Counted from the stretch's first letter, positions 28,928 to 38,428 are shown. The stretch: DNA of 64,000 nt from CBDHCC01 sp965261015 (GCA_965261015.1 CBDHCC010000002.1:372001-436000), one strand, 5' to 3'. Numbers and translations are program-made. The notes: a model not told the origin generated them from the letters alone.

Positions 28928-30724
28928 TTACGAAACAGGGGTCAGACGAGCCTCGATCAGGCCCCGAAGCGAGTTGCCCAGCCAGAAGCCGCCGGTCAGG
29001 TCGGCCGGCGTCAGGTCCGCCTCGACCGCCCGGCCAGCGTCGATCAGGTCCTGGCGCAGGACGCCCGGCAACAGCCCCGCCCGCGCGGGCGGAGTGACCA
29101 GCCGTCCGGCGCGTTCGGCGAACACGCTGGTGAACGAACCCTCGGTGATCTGGCCGCCCTCCACGAACACCACCTCGTCCGCGCCGCATCGGTGGCGTGG
29201 GCCATCGTAGAAAGCCCGGTCGGTCGTCTTGTGCCAGCGGCGCAGGTCGGCGTGCGGCACGTCGATCGGCGCCAGCGCGACGCGCCACGGCCGGTCCGGT
29301 TCGGCGGGCACGGGTGCCAGGTCGACGGCGACCGATCCCCGGCGGGACAGCAGCACCCGCACCCGCGCCGGCCGCCCCCGACCAAAGGTCGCGGCCTGAA
29401 GCTCGTTGCGGACCAGGTGCCGGTCGTAGGCGAAACCCAGGGTCGCCGCGCTGTCGGCCAGCCGCGCCAGATGCCGCTCCAGCCGCTCGCACCCGCCCTC
29501 GGGCGTATAGCGCAGGGTCTCGATCAGGTCGAAGGCGGGAACGGCGGTGGCCGCGAACTGGCCCTTCAGCAGGCACTCCGCATATTCGGCGGCGGCGGTG
29601 CTGTCCGCGACCACGCCCGACCCCAGGCCCAGCGTGGCGTCCACGAGGCCGCCCGCTCGCCGGGCGGCGGGCTGCGGTGCCACCGCCAGCGTTCGGATCG
29701 CGACCGACAGCCGCGCCGTGCGGCCGGGTCCGATCCGTCCGATCGCGCCGCAATACACGCCGCGCGCGCCGTCCTCGACCTCGTGGAGCACCTGGAGCGC
29801 CGCCAGCTTCGGCGCGCCGGTGATCGACCCGCACGGGAACAGCGCCCGGATCGCCGCGGCCGGCCCCGCGCCGAGCGCGCTGTGGGCCGTGACGGTCGTC
29901 GTCATCTGGTGGACGGTCGGATAGCGTTCCACTGCGAAGGCGTCGCGCACCCGCACCGTTCCTGGCACCGCCACGCGGGACAGATCGTTGCGGATCAGGT
30001 CCACGATCATCCGGTTCTCCGCCCGGCTCTTCTCGTCGGCGGACAGGCCGGCGGCGAGCGCGCGGTCCGCCTCCGGATCGCCCGGCGCCCGCGCGGCGGT
30101 GCCCTTCATTGGTCGGGCGGTCAGGACGCCGTCCGCCAGTTCCAGGAACAGTTCGGGAGAAAAGGAGAGGACCAGGCGCTCACCCGTCCACACGATGGCG
30201 CAGTAGGGCGCGGCGGCGGCCTCGCGCAGACGCGCATAGACGGCCAAGGGGTCGCCGGCGATCGTCAGACGACTGGGGAAGGTCAGGTTGGCCTGATAGA
30301 CGGTGCCCGCGCGGATCGCCTCGGCCACGGAGTCGAAGGCAGCCTGGTAGCGCTGGCGGAACCAGCCGGGCTGCTGGTCCACCACCAATCCTCCGGCAGG
30401 CGGTGGCAGGCGGTCCGCGACGTCGACCACCCGCTCCGATCCGTCGAAGACGCCGAACCACAGGAGCGGGTCGACGCCGGGGCGGATCGGCGCCTTCGCC
30501 TCGAAGGCGGCACCCGCCTCGTAGGCGAGCCAACCCACGGCGACCCGGCCAGCCTCCGCCCGCTCCTCCAAACCGGACAAAAGCCCGTCGACCTCGGCCG
30601 GCCTGTCGGTGGTCACCACCTCGCGCGGCCGGACGAACAGCCGCGCCTCCCCGCCCGGCCGCGCGTCGTCCAGCAGCGCCCAGGGGTCGCCGGGCCTCAG
30701 GCTCAGCGGTGCCGCCGTCGTCAT
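28928..30724 (-). CDS. pabB: fused aminodeoxychorismate synthase component I and 4-amino-4-deoxychorismate lyase
   Basis: A 598-residue two-domain enzyme of folate (p-aminobenzoate) synthesis. Residues to about 360 are the chorismate-binding PabB part: RPMKGTAARAPGD, NRMIVDLIRNDLSRVA, and CGSITGAPKLAALQ. The rest is a PLP class IV aminotransferase-fold PabC lyase (FDLIETLRYTPEGG; RWHKTTDRAFYDG holds the PLP lysine; VFVEGGQITEGSFTSVF). It thus turns chorismate plus ammonia into p-aminobenzoate, with glutaminase PabA encoded elsewhere. The ATG at 30724 is divergent from the MBL gene at 30775. Confidence 0.92.
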   Translation of the reverse strand: MTTAAPLSLRPGDPWALLDDARPGGEARLFVRPREVVTTDRPAEVDGLLSGLEERAEAGRVAVGWLAYEAGAAFEAKAPIRPGVDPLLWFGVFDGSERVVDVADRLPPPAGGLVVDQQPGWFRQRYQAAFDSVAEAIRAGTVYQANLTFPSRLTIAGDPLAVYARLREAAAAPYCAIVWTGERLVLSFSPELFLELADGVLTARPMKGTAARAPGDPEADRALAAGLSADEKSRAENRMIVDLIRNDLSRVAVPGTVRVRDAFAVERYPTVHQMTTTVTAHSALGAGPAAAIRALFPCGSITGAPKLAALQVLHEVEDGARGVYCGAIGRIGPGRTARLSVAIRTLAVAPQPAARRAGGLVDATLGLGSGVVADSTAAAEYAECLLKGQFAATAVPAFDLIETLRYTPEGGCERLERHLARLADSAATLGFAYDRHLVRNELQAATFGRGRPARVRVLLSRRGSVAVDLAPVPAEPDRPWRVALAPIDVPHADLRRWHKTTDRAFYDGPRHRCGADEVVFVEGGQITEGSFTSVFAERAGRLVTPPARAGLLPGVLRQDLIDAGRAVEADLTPADLTGGFWLGNSLRGLIEARLTPVS

Positions 30725-30774
30725 CGGCGGGGGACCGGCTTGATCGGCCCGCCCACAGCGGGCATCGCGGCACC

Positions 30775-31437
30775 ATGACCGCCCCACTCAAGGCCACCGT
30801 CGTGCCCGTCACGCCGCTTCAGCAGAACTGCACCGTCTTGTGGTGCACCGCGACGATGAAGGGGGCCGTGATCGATCCGGGCGGCGACCTGGACACCATC
30901 CGTCGCGCGATCGCCGCGAACGGGGTCGCGGTCGAACAGATCTGGCTCACCCACGGCCATATCGACCATGCCGGCGGCGCGGCGGAGCTGGCCGAAAACC
31001 TGGGTGTGCCGATCGTCGGGCCGGAGCGCGCGGACGCCTTCTGGCTGGACCGGCTGGAGGAGGACGGCGCGCGCTGGGGCCTGCCGGCCCGCAACCTGGT
31101 GCCCGACCGCTGGCTGGTCGATGGCGACACGGTGACCGTGGGCGACCTGACGCTGAGCGTCCACCACACGCCGGGGCACACGCCCGGGCACGTCGTCTTC
31201 CACCACGCGCCAAGTCGGCTGGCGCTGGTCGGCGACGTGCTGTTCGCGGGATCGGTTGGGCGAACCGATTTCCCGCTCAGCGACCCGCAGGCCCTGATCC
31301 GGTCGGTCGTCACGAAGTTGTGGCCGATGGGGGACGACACCACCTTCCTGCCCGGCCATGGCGGGGTCAGCACCTTCGGTCGGGAGCGCAAGAGCAACGG
31401 CTTCGTGGCCGACGACGTGCTGGCGCGCGGTCACTGA
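30775..31437 (+). CDS. glyoxalase II-like MBL-fold hydrolase
   Basis: A 220-residue soluble metallo-beta-lactamase-fold protein. The zinc motif THGHIDHAGG is at 59-68 (His60, His62, Asp64, His65), with TPGHTPGHVVF, LVGDVLFAGSVGRTD and LPGHG completing the site. This compact form lacks the C-terminal helical domain of true glyoxalase II and resembles YcbL-type thioesterases acting on S-lactoylglutathione or similar. The stop is five bases from that of the convergent MAPEG gene. Confidence 0.9.
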   Translation: MTAPLKATVVPVTPLQQNCTVLWCTATMKGAVIDPGGDLDTIRRAIAANGVAVEQIWLTHGHIDHAGGAAELAENLGVPIVGPERADAFWLDRLEEDGARWGLPARNLVPDRWLVDGDTVTVGDLTLSVHHTPGHTPGHVVFHHAPSRLALVGDVLFAGSVGRTDFPLSDPQALIRSVVTKLWPMGDDTTFLPGHGGVSTFGRERKSNGFVADDVLARGH

Positions 31438-31441
31438 ACGC

Positions 31442-31870
31442 TCAGGCCAGGTCGGTGCCCGCGCCGGTTCCGAACGACCCGGTCGCCTGATAGCCCAGCA
31501 CCACCGCCCACACGGCCAGCCCTGCGAGCACCAGAAGGGTGACGACCGTCCCCACCATTCGCGCCGCCCCGCCCCTTTCGGCGTCCATGCCCAGGCCGTG
31601 CGCCACCCGGCCGACCATATAGACCAGCCCCACGATCGCCAGCGTGCCGGTCGCGCGCGTCGACAGCTCGATCGCCAGGATCAGCACCAGGACGAAGGGC
31701 GTGTTCTCGACGAAGTTCAGCTGGGCGCGCATCCGACGTCCCAGCAGCGGGTCGCCGCCGTCACCGTGAAGCACCTTGGCGCTCCGCCGAACCGCCCCGA
31801 TCCTGAGCGATAGCCAGAGGTTGATGAAGGCCGCCGCCGCGGCCATCGCGAGTGTCACCGGTACGATCAT
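31442..31870 (-). CDS. MAPEG-family membrane protein
   Basis: A 142-residue inner-membrane protein with four hydrophobic segments. The motif RAQLNFVENTPFVLVLILAI is characteristic of MAPEG (membrane-associated proteins in eicosanoid and glutathione metabolism); bacterial members are mostly glutathione transferase-like and of unknown substrate. The ATG at 31870 is preceded by about 260 bases without a gene. Confidence 0.88.
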   Translation of the reverse strand: MIVPVTLAMAAAAAFINLWLSLRIGAVRRSAKVLHGDGGDPLLGRRMRAQLNFVENTPFVLVLILAIELSTRATGTLAIVGLVYMVGRVAHGLGMDAERGGAARMVGTVVTLLVLAGLAVWAVVLGYQATGSFGTGAGTDLA

Positions 31871-32134
31871 CTGCGCCCTCCCTGCGACGCCTCACGTGAC
31901 AGCAAGGCGACCGGGTGACAAGGTCGCGCCGGGTCGCGCCGGATCGCGGCCCTCTCGGACGGCGTCGGCAATGGTCGTGTCGGCCCTCCGCCCCTTGCCC
32001 CTTGCCCCCTTCGGCTTGCCCGGCTAGCAGCGCCTGATGCCGGACCGCGCGCCCGGCCGTTCGGGCGTGCCGCAGCGTGGGCTGCGCGCGTTCGGAGCAT
32101 CCGTTGCAACGACGCGAACAGCAAAGGTGCCGCC
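31871..32134. other. intergenic region upstream of rpmF
   Basis: About 260 bases between the divergent MAPEG and rpmF genes, GC-rich with CCCCTTGCC repeats. No tRNA, hairpin-plus-T terminator or credible short gene was seen. The yceD (DUF177) gene that often precedes rpmF is absent. Promoters for both genes must lie here but no clear consensus stands out. Confidence 0.5.
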
Positions 32135-32314
32135 ATGGCCGTCCCCAAACGCAAGACTTCCCCTTCCCGGCGCGGCATGCGCCGCAGCCACGACTCGCTT
32201 GCGATGCCGACCTTCGGCGAATGCGCGAATTGCGGCGAACTGAAGCGTCCGCACCACCTGTGCGAGGCGTGCGGCCATTATAACGGTCGCGAGATCGTCG
32301 CCGTCGAGGCCTGA
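32135..32314 (+). CDS. rpmF: 50S ribosomal protein L32
   Basis: A 59-residue basic protein beginning MAVPKRKTSPSRRGMRRSHD, the L32 signature. Four cysteines (Cys30, Cys33, Cys43, Cys46) form a zinc ribbon (CANC and CEAC). A purine-rich AAAGG precedes the ATG. It heads the rpmF-plsX-fabH-ihfA-merR group, the usual link between ribosome and lipid synthesis in alphaproteobacteria. Confidence 0.97.
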   Translation: MAVPKRKTSPSRRGMRRSHDSLAMPTFGECANCGELKRPHHLCEACGHYNGREIVAVEA

Positions 32315-32331
32315 GCGAGGGGGACAGGGAC

Positions 32332-33390
32332 GTGGGGTCCGAGGCCAGGCCGCTGATCGCAGTGGACGCCATGGGCGGCGACCACGGCCTGCCGGTCACG
32401 ATGGCCGGGATCGCTCGGGCCAGGCGTGAGAGCCCGGACCTCCGCTTCCTGCTGGTCGGCGACGAATCCAGCATCGCGGACGCGCTGACCCGCCATCCCA
32501 ATCTCACGGCCGCCTCGCAGATCCGTCACGCCGACACCGTGGTGGGCGGGGACGAACGCCCGTCGGCGGCGCTGCGGTCCGGACGCAAGTCCTCCATGGG
32601 GCTGGCGATCGCGGCCGTGAAGGCGGGCGAGGCGGCGGCGGCCGTGAGCGCGGGCAACACGGGCGCCTTGATGGCGATGGCGAAGCTGTCGCTGCGCACC
32701 ATGCCCGGCATCGACCGCCCCGCGCTCGCCGCGTTCCTGCCGACGCTGGGCGACAACGACGTGGTCATGCTGGACCTGGGCGCCAACGCGGAGTGCGACA
32801 GCCGCAATCTGGTGGAATTCGCGGTGATGGGCGCGGCCTATGCCCGGCTGGCCATGACGCTGGGCCGGCCGCGCGTGGCGCTGCTGAACATCGGCACCGA
32901 GTCGCTGAAGGGCACCGACACCATCAAGGAAGCGGCCGCGGCGCTGGAGAGCGCGTCCGACCTGCCGCTCGACTTTCACGGGTTCATCGAAGGCGACAAG
33001 CTCGGGTCGGGGCAGGTCGACGTGATCGTGTGCGACGGGTTCTCCGGCAACATCGCGCTCAAGACGGCGGAGGGCACCGCGCGGTTCGTGGTGGACCTGC
33101 TGCGCCGCGCCTTCTCGTCTTCCGTTCGGTCCAAGCTGGGCTTTCTGGTGTCGCGACCGGCGACGGAGCTTCTCCGTCACCATCTGGACCCGAACAACCA
33201 CAACGGCGCCGTCTTCCTGGGCCTGAACGGGGTGGTCGTGAAAAGCCACGGGTCTGCGAACGAGAAGGGGATCGCGCAGGCGATCACCGTTGCGGCGAAG
33301 CTGGTGCGCGACGGCCTGGCCGATCGCATCGTCGCCGACATGGCCGCGGTTCGGCCGGGCGGCGCGCCCCTGGCCAGCGGGGCGGCATGA
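32332..33390 (+). CDS. plsX: phosphate acyltransferase PlsX
   Basis: A 352-residue enzyme making acyl-phosphate from acyl-ACP for phospholipid synthesis. LIAVDAMGGDHG opens the fold, and ALLNIGTES, FIEGDKL and GFSGNIALKT are family motifs. It starts with GTG at 32332 after a purine-rich GAGGGGGACAGGGA stretch, 17 bases from the rpmF stop, and overlaps fabH by ATGA. Confidence 0.96.
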   Translation: MGSEARPLIAVDAMGGDHGLPVTMAGIARARRESPDLRFLLVGDESSIADALTRHPNLTAASQIRHADTVVGGDERPSAALRSGRKSSMGLAIAAVKAGEAAAAVSAGNTGALMAMAKLSLRTMPGIDRPALAAFLPTLGDNDVVMLDLGANAECDSRNLVEFAVMGAAYARLAMTLGRPRVALLNIGTESLKGTDTIKEAAAALESASDLPLDFHGFIEGDKLGSGQVDVIVCDGFSGNIALKTAEGTARFVVDLLRRAFSSSVRSKLGFLVSRPATELLRHHLDPNNHNGAVFLGLNGVVVKSHGSANEKGIAQAITVAAKLVRDGLADRIVADMAAVRPGGAPLASGAA

Positions 33391-34352
33391 TCCGGTCCGT
33401 GCTGACCGGCACGGGCTCGGCCCTCCCGCGCCGACGCGTATCGAACGAGGAACTGGCGCGGACCGTCGACACCACGGACGAGTGGATCGTGGAGCGGACC
33501 GGTATCCGCTTCCGCCACATCGCCGAGGACGACGAGACGACCGTATCGCTCGGCACTGAGGCCGCGCGGAAGGCCTTGGCGGCCGCAGGGTTGGAGCCGC
33601 GCCAGATCGACCTGCTGATCCTGGCGACCGCGACGCCGGACCGCACCTTCCCGGCCAGCGCCACGCTGATCCAGGCGGCGCTGGGCATCGACGACTGCGT
33701 GGCGTTCGACGTGGGCGCGGTGTGTTCCGGCTTCCTCTACGCCGCGGGCGTTGCCGACGGCCTGCTGCGGTCCGGGATGGCGCGGCGCGCGCTCGTCATC
33801 GGGTCGGAGACGTTCTCGCGCATCCTGGACTGGGAGGATCGCGCCACCTGCGTCCTGTTCGGCGACGGGGCGGGCGCGGCGGTGTTCGAGGCGCGGGAGG
33901 TCGCGGACGACGGACCCGGCGTGCTGGCGACCAAGCTGCACGCCGACGGCCGGCACGCGGACCTGCTCTATGTCGATGGTGGACCGTCCACCACGCGCAC
34001 GGTCGGGCATCTGCGGATGAAAGGCAGAGAGGTGTTCCGGCACGCGGTCACCAACATGGCCGCCGCGTTGCACGAGACGCTCGACGCGGCGGGCCTGACG
34101 GTCGCCGATGTCGACTGGCTGATCCCGCACCAGGCGAACGCTCGCATCCTGGAGGCCTCCGCGAAGAAGATGGGACTGCCCGCGGACCGCGTCGTGGTGA
34201 CGGTCGACCGCCATGCCAACACCTCGGCCGCGTCCGTGCCCCTGGCGCTGGACGAGGCGATCCGCACGGGCCGCGCGGTGCCCGGCCAGATCGCCGTGCT
34301 GGAGGCGATGGGCGGCGGCTTTACCTGGGGCGGTCTGGCGCTGCGGCTCTGA
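33387..34352 (+). CDS. fabH: beta-ketoacyl-ACP synthase III
   Basis: A 321-residue condensing enzyme that joins acetyl-CoA with malonyl-ACP to begin fatty-acid synthesis. The catalytic triad is Cys113 (GAVCSGFLYA), His248 (PHQANARI) and Asn278 (HANTSAASVP). DEWIVERTGIRFRH is the conserved N-terminal stretch and GGGFTWG closes the fold. The ATG at 33387 lies inside the plsX stop (ATGA), so translation is coupled. Confidence 0.97.
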   Translation: MIRSVLTGTGSALPRRRVSNEELARTVDTTDEWIVERTGIRFRHIAEDDETTVSLGTEAARKALAAAGLEPRQIDLLILATATPDRTFPASATLIQAALGIDDCVAFDVGAVCSGFLYAAGVADGLLRSGMARRALVIGSETFSRILDWEDRATCVLFGDGAGAAVFEAREVADDGPGVLATKLHADGRHADLLYVDGGPSTTRTVGHLRMKGREVFRHAVTNMAAALHETLDAAGLTVADVDWLIPHQANARILEASAKKMGLPADRVVVTVDRHANTSAASVPLALDEAIRTGRAVPGQIAVLEAMGGGFTWGGLALRL

Positions 34353-34370
34353 TCACGCTTTCCCGTGGCC

Positions 34371-34399
34371 TTGCCGCCACTTGTCCCGCCCGATAGGCT
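34371..34399 (+). promoter_or_regulatory. candidate sigma-70-type promoter for ihfA
   Basis: TTGCCG at 34371-34376, 17 bases, then TAGGCT at 34394-34399, about 20 bases before the ihfA start region. The match is only moderate. It would let ihfA be expressed separately from fabH. Confidence 0.3.
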
Positions 34400-34419
34400 G
34401 TGGGCACGAAGGAGAAATT

Positions 34420-34719
34420 GTGAAGATGGCAGACACCCTTACACGAGCGAGCTTGGCCGAGAAGATGCATGAGTCCGTCGGCCTCAGCCGGTCCGAGTCG
34501 CTGCGCCTGGTGGACCGCGTGCTGTCGCTGATCCGGCACGAGATCGGACAGGGAGAGGACGTGAAGCTGTCCGGCTTCGGCAGCTTCGTGATCCGGCAGA
34601 AGTCGGAGCGGATCGGACGCAACCCGCGCACGCGCGAGGAAGTGCCGATTTCGGCGCGCCGGGTCGTGACCTTCCGCCCGTCCACGGCGCTGCGCGACCG
34701 GGTCGCGGACCTGGTCTGA
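34420..34719 (+). CDS. ihfA: integration host factor subunit alpha
   Basis: A 99-residue HU/IHF DNA-bending protein. It has LTRASLAEKMHESVGLSRSES, the beta-arm region FGSFVIRQKSERIGRNPRT and the arm signature GRNPRT. It should pair with IhfB to bend DNA at promoters and recombination sites. AAGGAG lies five bases before a GTG at 34420 and eleven before an ATG at 34426, so the GTG is chosen although the two-residue shorter form is possible. The merR gene follows nine bases after the stop. Confidence 0.94.
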   Translation: MKMADTLTRASLAEKMHESVGLSRSESLRLVDRVLSLIRHEIGQGEDVKLSGFGSFVIRQKSERIGRNPRTREEVPISARRVVTFRPSTALRDRVADLV

Positions 34720-34727
34720 CCGGCGCG

Positions 34728-35060
34728 ATGGAGGCCGCGGGGCAAAAGGACGCTGGCGCCTTGCGGACGATCGGAGAGCTGGCGGACGCACTGGGCCGAC
34801 CGACGCACATCCTGCGTTACTGGGAAAAGCGGTTTCCCTCGCTCCGCCCGCTGCAACGCGCCGGCGGTCGGCGCTATTATCGGCCCGCGGACGTGGCGCT
34901 GGCGCACCGCATCGACGACCTGCTCAATCGCCAGGGCTACACCATCGACGGTGCCCAGCGCGCGATCGCCTCCGAACCGGCCATCACCCCCGCCCATTCT
35001 CGGGCCGACGACCTCGCCACGATCCGCGATCGGCTGCAACGCGCGCTCGACGCGGGCTGA
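34728..35060 (+). CDS. MerR-family transcriptional regulator
   Basis: A 110-residue regulator. The MerR helix-turn-helix (TIGELADALGRPTHILRYWE followed by KRFPSLRPLQRAGGRRYYRPADV) is complete; the C-terminal part is a short coiled helix with no ligand-binding domain. This small MerR protein is the usual companion of ihfA in alphaproteobacteria, and its target is not known. It ends the rpmF-plsX-fabH-ihfA group and converges on sixA with two bases between. Confidence 0.9.
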   Translation: MEAAGQKDAGALRTIGELADALGRPTHILRYWEKRFPSLRPLQRAGGRRYYRPADVALAHRIDDLLNRQGYTIDGAQRAIASEPAITPAHSRADDLATIRDRLQRALDAG

Positions 35061-35062
35061 CC

Positions 35063-35596
35063 TTAGCGGCTGTCCGGACCCAGGCTGGGGTCCAGATCGC
35101 GGGGGCGGGTGAAACGGTCCAGCCGGCCCTGTCCGTCCGCCAATCGCGCCCAGCGATCGATCGGCAGGGAGAGTTCCGCGACGCTGACGGTCGGAAACTT
35201 CTCCGCCACCTCGTCCAGCGCGTCGCCCGCCCCGGCAAGCCGCAGCACCAGATCCTCCAGACCGGGATTGTGGCCGACGAGCAGGAGTGAGGCCGCGGCG
35301 TCGTCGGCCTCAGACACCACCTCCATCAACGTGGCCGCGCTGGCCAGATAGATGCGGGCATCCCAGACCGGCTCCAGCTCATGGCCCCACGCATCCGCCA
35401 GCTCGGCGACGGTCTGACGGACCCGTGCGGCGGGCGACGCGACGGCGGCGTCGACGCGCAGGCCGTGCCCGCGCAGCCACTCGCCGACCGTCCGCGCCGC
35501 GCGGCGGCCGCGCGGGTTGAGCGGCCGGTCGAAATCGCGTTGCTCCGGATCGTCCCACTCGGACTTCGCGTGCCGGATCAAGGTGAGGGTCTTCAT
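35063..35596 (-). CDS. SixA-like histidine phosphatase
   Basis: A 177-residue phosphoglycerate-mutase-fold phosphatase. LIRHAKSEW carries the catalytic His9, ASPAARVRQT the second Arg, and LVGHNPGLEDL the second His. SixA proteins remove phosphate from phosphohistidine on HPt domains or PTS-like proteins. The ATG overlaps the stop of the DinG-type helicase gene (ATGA), suggesting cotranscription, though no functional link is obvious. Confidence 0.9.
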   Translation of the reverse strand: MKTLTLIRHAKSEWDDPEQRDFDRPLNPRGRRAARTVGEWLRGHGLRVDAAVASPAARVRQTVAELADAWGHELEPVWDARIYLASAATLMEVVSEADDAAASLLLVGHNPGLEDLVLRLAGAGDALDEVAEKFPTVSVAELSLPIDRWARLADGQGRLDRFTRPRDLDPSLGPDSR

Positions 35597-38340
35597 GCGA
35601 TCTCCGTCGGCGCGCCGGAGGCTTCATGCCGCAAAGCGTCGCCGCTCGCCAGCCGCCGGCGAACCCGGTCGGCCGCGGCGGCGAGCGGCAGTCGTTCGAT
35701 CGGAGTGCCCGGCGGGAAGGCGGTCAGCAAGCGGGTCGGGACGGCGGCCGACAGCAGCACAAAGACGCCCCGGTCCTCCGCGCGCCGGATCAGGCGGCCG
35801 AACGCCTGGGCCAGGCGCGCCCGGATCAGCCGGTCGTCATAGGTGGACCCGCCCCCGACGGCGCGCCGGGCGCGGTGCAGCACGGAGGGCTTCGGCCAGG
35901 GCACCCCCTCAATCACCACCAGCCGCAGCGACTCGCCCGGCACGTCCACGCCATCGCGCAGCGCATCGGTGCCCAGCAGGCTGGCGCGCGGATCGTCGCG
36001 GAAGATGTCGACCAGCGTCCCGGTGTCGATGGGATCGACGTGCTGGGCGTGGAGCGGCAGGCCCAGATCGGCCAGGCGGTCGGCGATCCGGGCGTGGGTG
36101 GCGCGCAGCCGCCGGATGGCCGTGAACAGGCCCAAGGTCCCTCCCCCGGCCGCCTCGATCAGGGTGGCATAGGCGCCCGCCAGCGCCGCGCCGTTGCCGC
36201 GCGCGACGTCGGTCACGATCAGCACCTCCGAACGCGCGGCATAGTCGAAGGGGCTGGGTGCCACGAAATGTTCGGCAGGGCGGTCCAGATGCGCCACCCC
36301 CGCGCGCCGGTCCGCCTCGTCCCAATCGCCGCCGGCGGTCAGGGTGGCGGAAGTGACGAGCACGCCGTGCGCCGGCTTCAGCACCGCCTCGGCCAGCGGC
36401 ACGCCCGGGTCCAGCCAGTGACGGTGCACCCCCACGTCCCATTCCCGCCCGTCGAACCGGGCCAGGTTCAGCCAGTCGACGAACCGATCGTCGCGCGGAC
36501 CCCCGATCCCAATCGCCATCGCGATCCAGGAGGACAGCGTGTCGCGACGCCAGGCGAGCGCCAGGAGCGCGCCATCGACCCGCGCGCGCGCCGTCGCGTC
36601 CATCCAGTCGGGCGGTTGCTCCAGCAGGGCCTCCAGACTGTGCCCCAGCCGCACCAGCGGGCGGTGGATCGCGGCCAAGGCCTCGGCCATCGCCGCCGAC
36701 GCGTCCACCAGGGATCCGGGCGGGTCCGCCAGCTCGCACTCCAGGCCGTAGCCCGCGTCCGCCGAACCGCTCTCGTCGCGCGCCCAGATCGTGGCGCGCA
36801 CGGCGGAGAGGAAGCGCTCCCCCTCCCCGTCCGGCTCGCCCGCGACCAGCCGTGCGAGCCACCCTTCGGCCGGCAGGGCCGTGGCGGCGTCCAGCGCCCG
36901 CGCGATCGCGCGTCCACCCTCCTCGTCATAGCTCGCGACATCCGCCAGCCGGGCCGCCAGTCCCCGACGTCGGCCGCGCGCGCGCCCTTCCGGACCCAGG
37001 ATCCAGCGCCGCAGCTCGATCATCTCCGACCCGGTCAGGGCGGCGGAGAACATGGAATCGGCCGCGTCGTGCAGGTGGTGCCCTTCGTCGAACACGATGC
37101 GGGTCGGCTGGCTTTCCCGCCCGCGCGCGGCGTTGACCATCACGAGCGCGTGGTTGGCGATCACCAGGTCGGCGTGCTGCGACGCGCGGGCCGACCGCTC
37201 GATGAAGCAGCGGCGATAGTGCGGGCACCCAGCGAACACGCACTCGCCGCGCCGGTCGGTGAGCGCCGCGGCACCGGAGCGGCGGAACAGCTGGGGCAGC
37301 CATCCGGGCAGGTCCCCACCCACCATGTCGCCGTCCCGGGTCCAGGCCGCCCAGCGGGCGACCAGATGCGCCAGGATCGCCGCGCGCCCGGCGAACCCGC
37401 CCTGCACCGCGTCCTCGAGGTTCAGGAGGCAGAGATAGTTCTCCCGGCCCTTCCGCACGACCACGCGACGCGCGCGCTCGGCCGGATCGGGATAGATGCG
37501 CGCGGTCTCCGCCGACAGCTGCCGCTGCAAGGCCTTCGTATATGTCGACACCCACACCGCCCCGTCCGCGCCGGCCGCCCAGAGGGTCGTGGGCGCAAGG
37601 TATCCCAGGGTCTTGCCGATGCCCGTGCCCGCTTCGGCCATCAGAACGGCCGGTCCGTCGGCGGACGGCCGGGGACCGAGCATATGCCCGACCCGCGCGG
37701 CATAATCGCGCTGACCCGGCCGTCGCTCCGCGCCCTCGCCGGTCAGTTGGTCCAGCCGCTCCAGCGAAGACTGATCGGACACGACGAAAGGCCGCGGCGC
37801 ACCGCGGGGCGGCTGCTCCTCCCATTCCGGCAGTTTGAGGAAGACCGACCGCTCGTGGCTCGCGGGCGGCAGCAACCGAGCCGTCACCGCCCCGGCCCAG
37901 GGCCAGCGCGCTCGGGCGAGCGCCGCCGCGGAGGCATGAGCGCCGTCGCGCCGGTCCCATCCGGCTTCCATCATTCGCGCCAGCATCCGCTCTGCCAGCA
38001 CCAGCAAGGTTCTGGCGGCGTCCGCCTCGCGCTCCGGAGGGGCCACTCCCAGGGCGCGTGCGAGGCCGGCCGGCGTCGGCACGGCGAAGGCGGCGGGATG
38101 CACGAAGGCGAACAGTTCGAGCAGGTCCAACCCGGACAGCTCCGACACGCGCAGCCGTTCGGCCACCAGCGGGGCGTTGAGCAGGATGAGCGGCGTGTCA
38201 CCCGCCCGGCCGATCGCCTCCGCCCGGTCCACGCGTCGGACCTCGCCCGACGGATCCGCGATCCACACGCCGGCGTGAGAGGCGTGCAGCGCGGGGACGA
38301 GCAGGGGGGCGGGAGAGCGCACGGATGGGCTTTGGCGCAA
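35593..38340 (-). CDS. DinG/XPD-like Fe-S ATP-dependent DNA helicase
   Basis: A 915-residue superfamily 2 helicase. Walker A is AEAGTGIGKTLGYLAP with Lys243; a DEGH box is at 418-421. Four cysteines at about 304, 367, 372 and 378 (GECVFAGCPHYRRCF) match the Fe-S cluster of XPD/DinG helicases, and the last third has the LRLVVIEGVPWPKP motif. Unlike E. coli DinG, it has about 230 residues before Walker A (with LLELFAFVHPAAF) that form a separate domain of unclear function. It probably unwinds damaged or structured DNA. Confidence 0.92.
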   Translation of the reverse strand: MRQSPSVRSPAPLLVPALHASHAGVWIADPSGEVRRVDRAEAIGRAGDTPLILLNAPLVAERLRVSELSGLDLLELFAFVHPAAFAVPTPAGLARALGVAPPEREADAARTLLVLAERMLARMMEAGWDRRDGAHASAAALARARWPWAGAVTARLLPPASHERSVFLKLPEWEEQPPRGAPRPFVVSDQSSLERLDQLTGEGAERRPGQRDYAARVGHMLGPRPSADGPAVLMAEAGTGIGKTLGYLAPTTLWAAGADGAVWVSTYTKALQRQLSAETARIYPDPAERARRVVVRKGRENYLCLLNLEDAVQGGFAGRAAILAHLVARWAAWTRDGDMVGGDLPGWLPQLFRRSGAAALTDRRGECVFAGCPHYRRCFIERSARASQHADLVIANHALVMVNAARGRESQPTRIVFDEGHHLHDAADSMFSAALTGSEMIELRRWILGPEGRARGRRRGLAARLADVASYDEEGGRAIARALDAATALPAEGWLARLVAGEPDGEGERFLSAVRATIWARDESGSADAGYGLECELADPPGSLVDASAAMAEALAAIHRPLVRLGHSLEALLEQPPDWMDATARARVDGALLALAWRRDTLSSWIAMAIGIGGPRDDRFVDWLNLARFDGREWDVGVHRHWLDPGVPLAEAVLKPAHGVLVTSATLTAGGDWDEADRRAGVAHLDRPAEHFVAPSPFDYAARSEVLIVTDVARGNGAALAGAYATLIEAAGGGTLGLFTAIRRLRATHARIADRLADLGLPLHAQHVDPIDTGTLVDIFRDDPRASLLGTDALRDGVDVPGESLRLVVIEGVPWPKPSVLHRARRAVGGGSTYDDRLIRARLAQAFGRLIRRAEDRGVFVLLSAAVPTRLLTAFPPGTPIERLPLAAAADRVRRRLASGDALRHEASGAPTEIA

Positions 38341-38428
38341 GGCGGCGGGCCGGGCCAGCCCCTGGACGGCCCTCGCCGATCACAGGGCAGCGCTGGACGT
38401 TGCGCGACGCATCCGCGACAGGTCTGGG

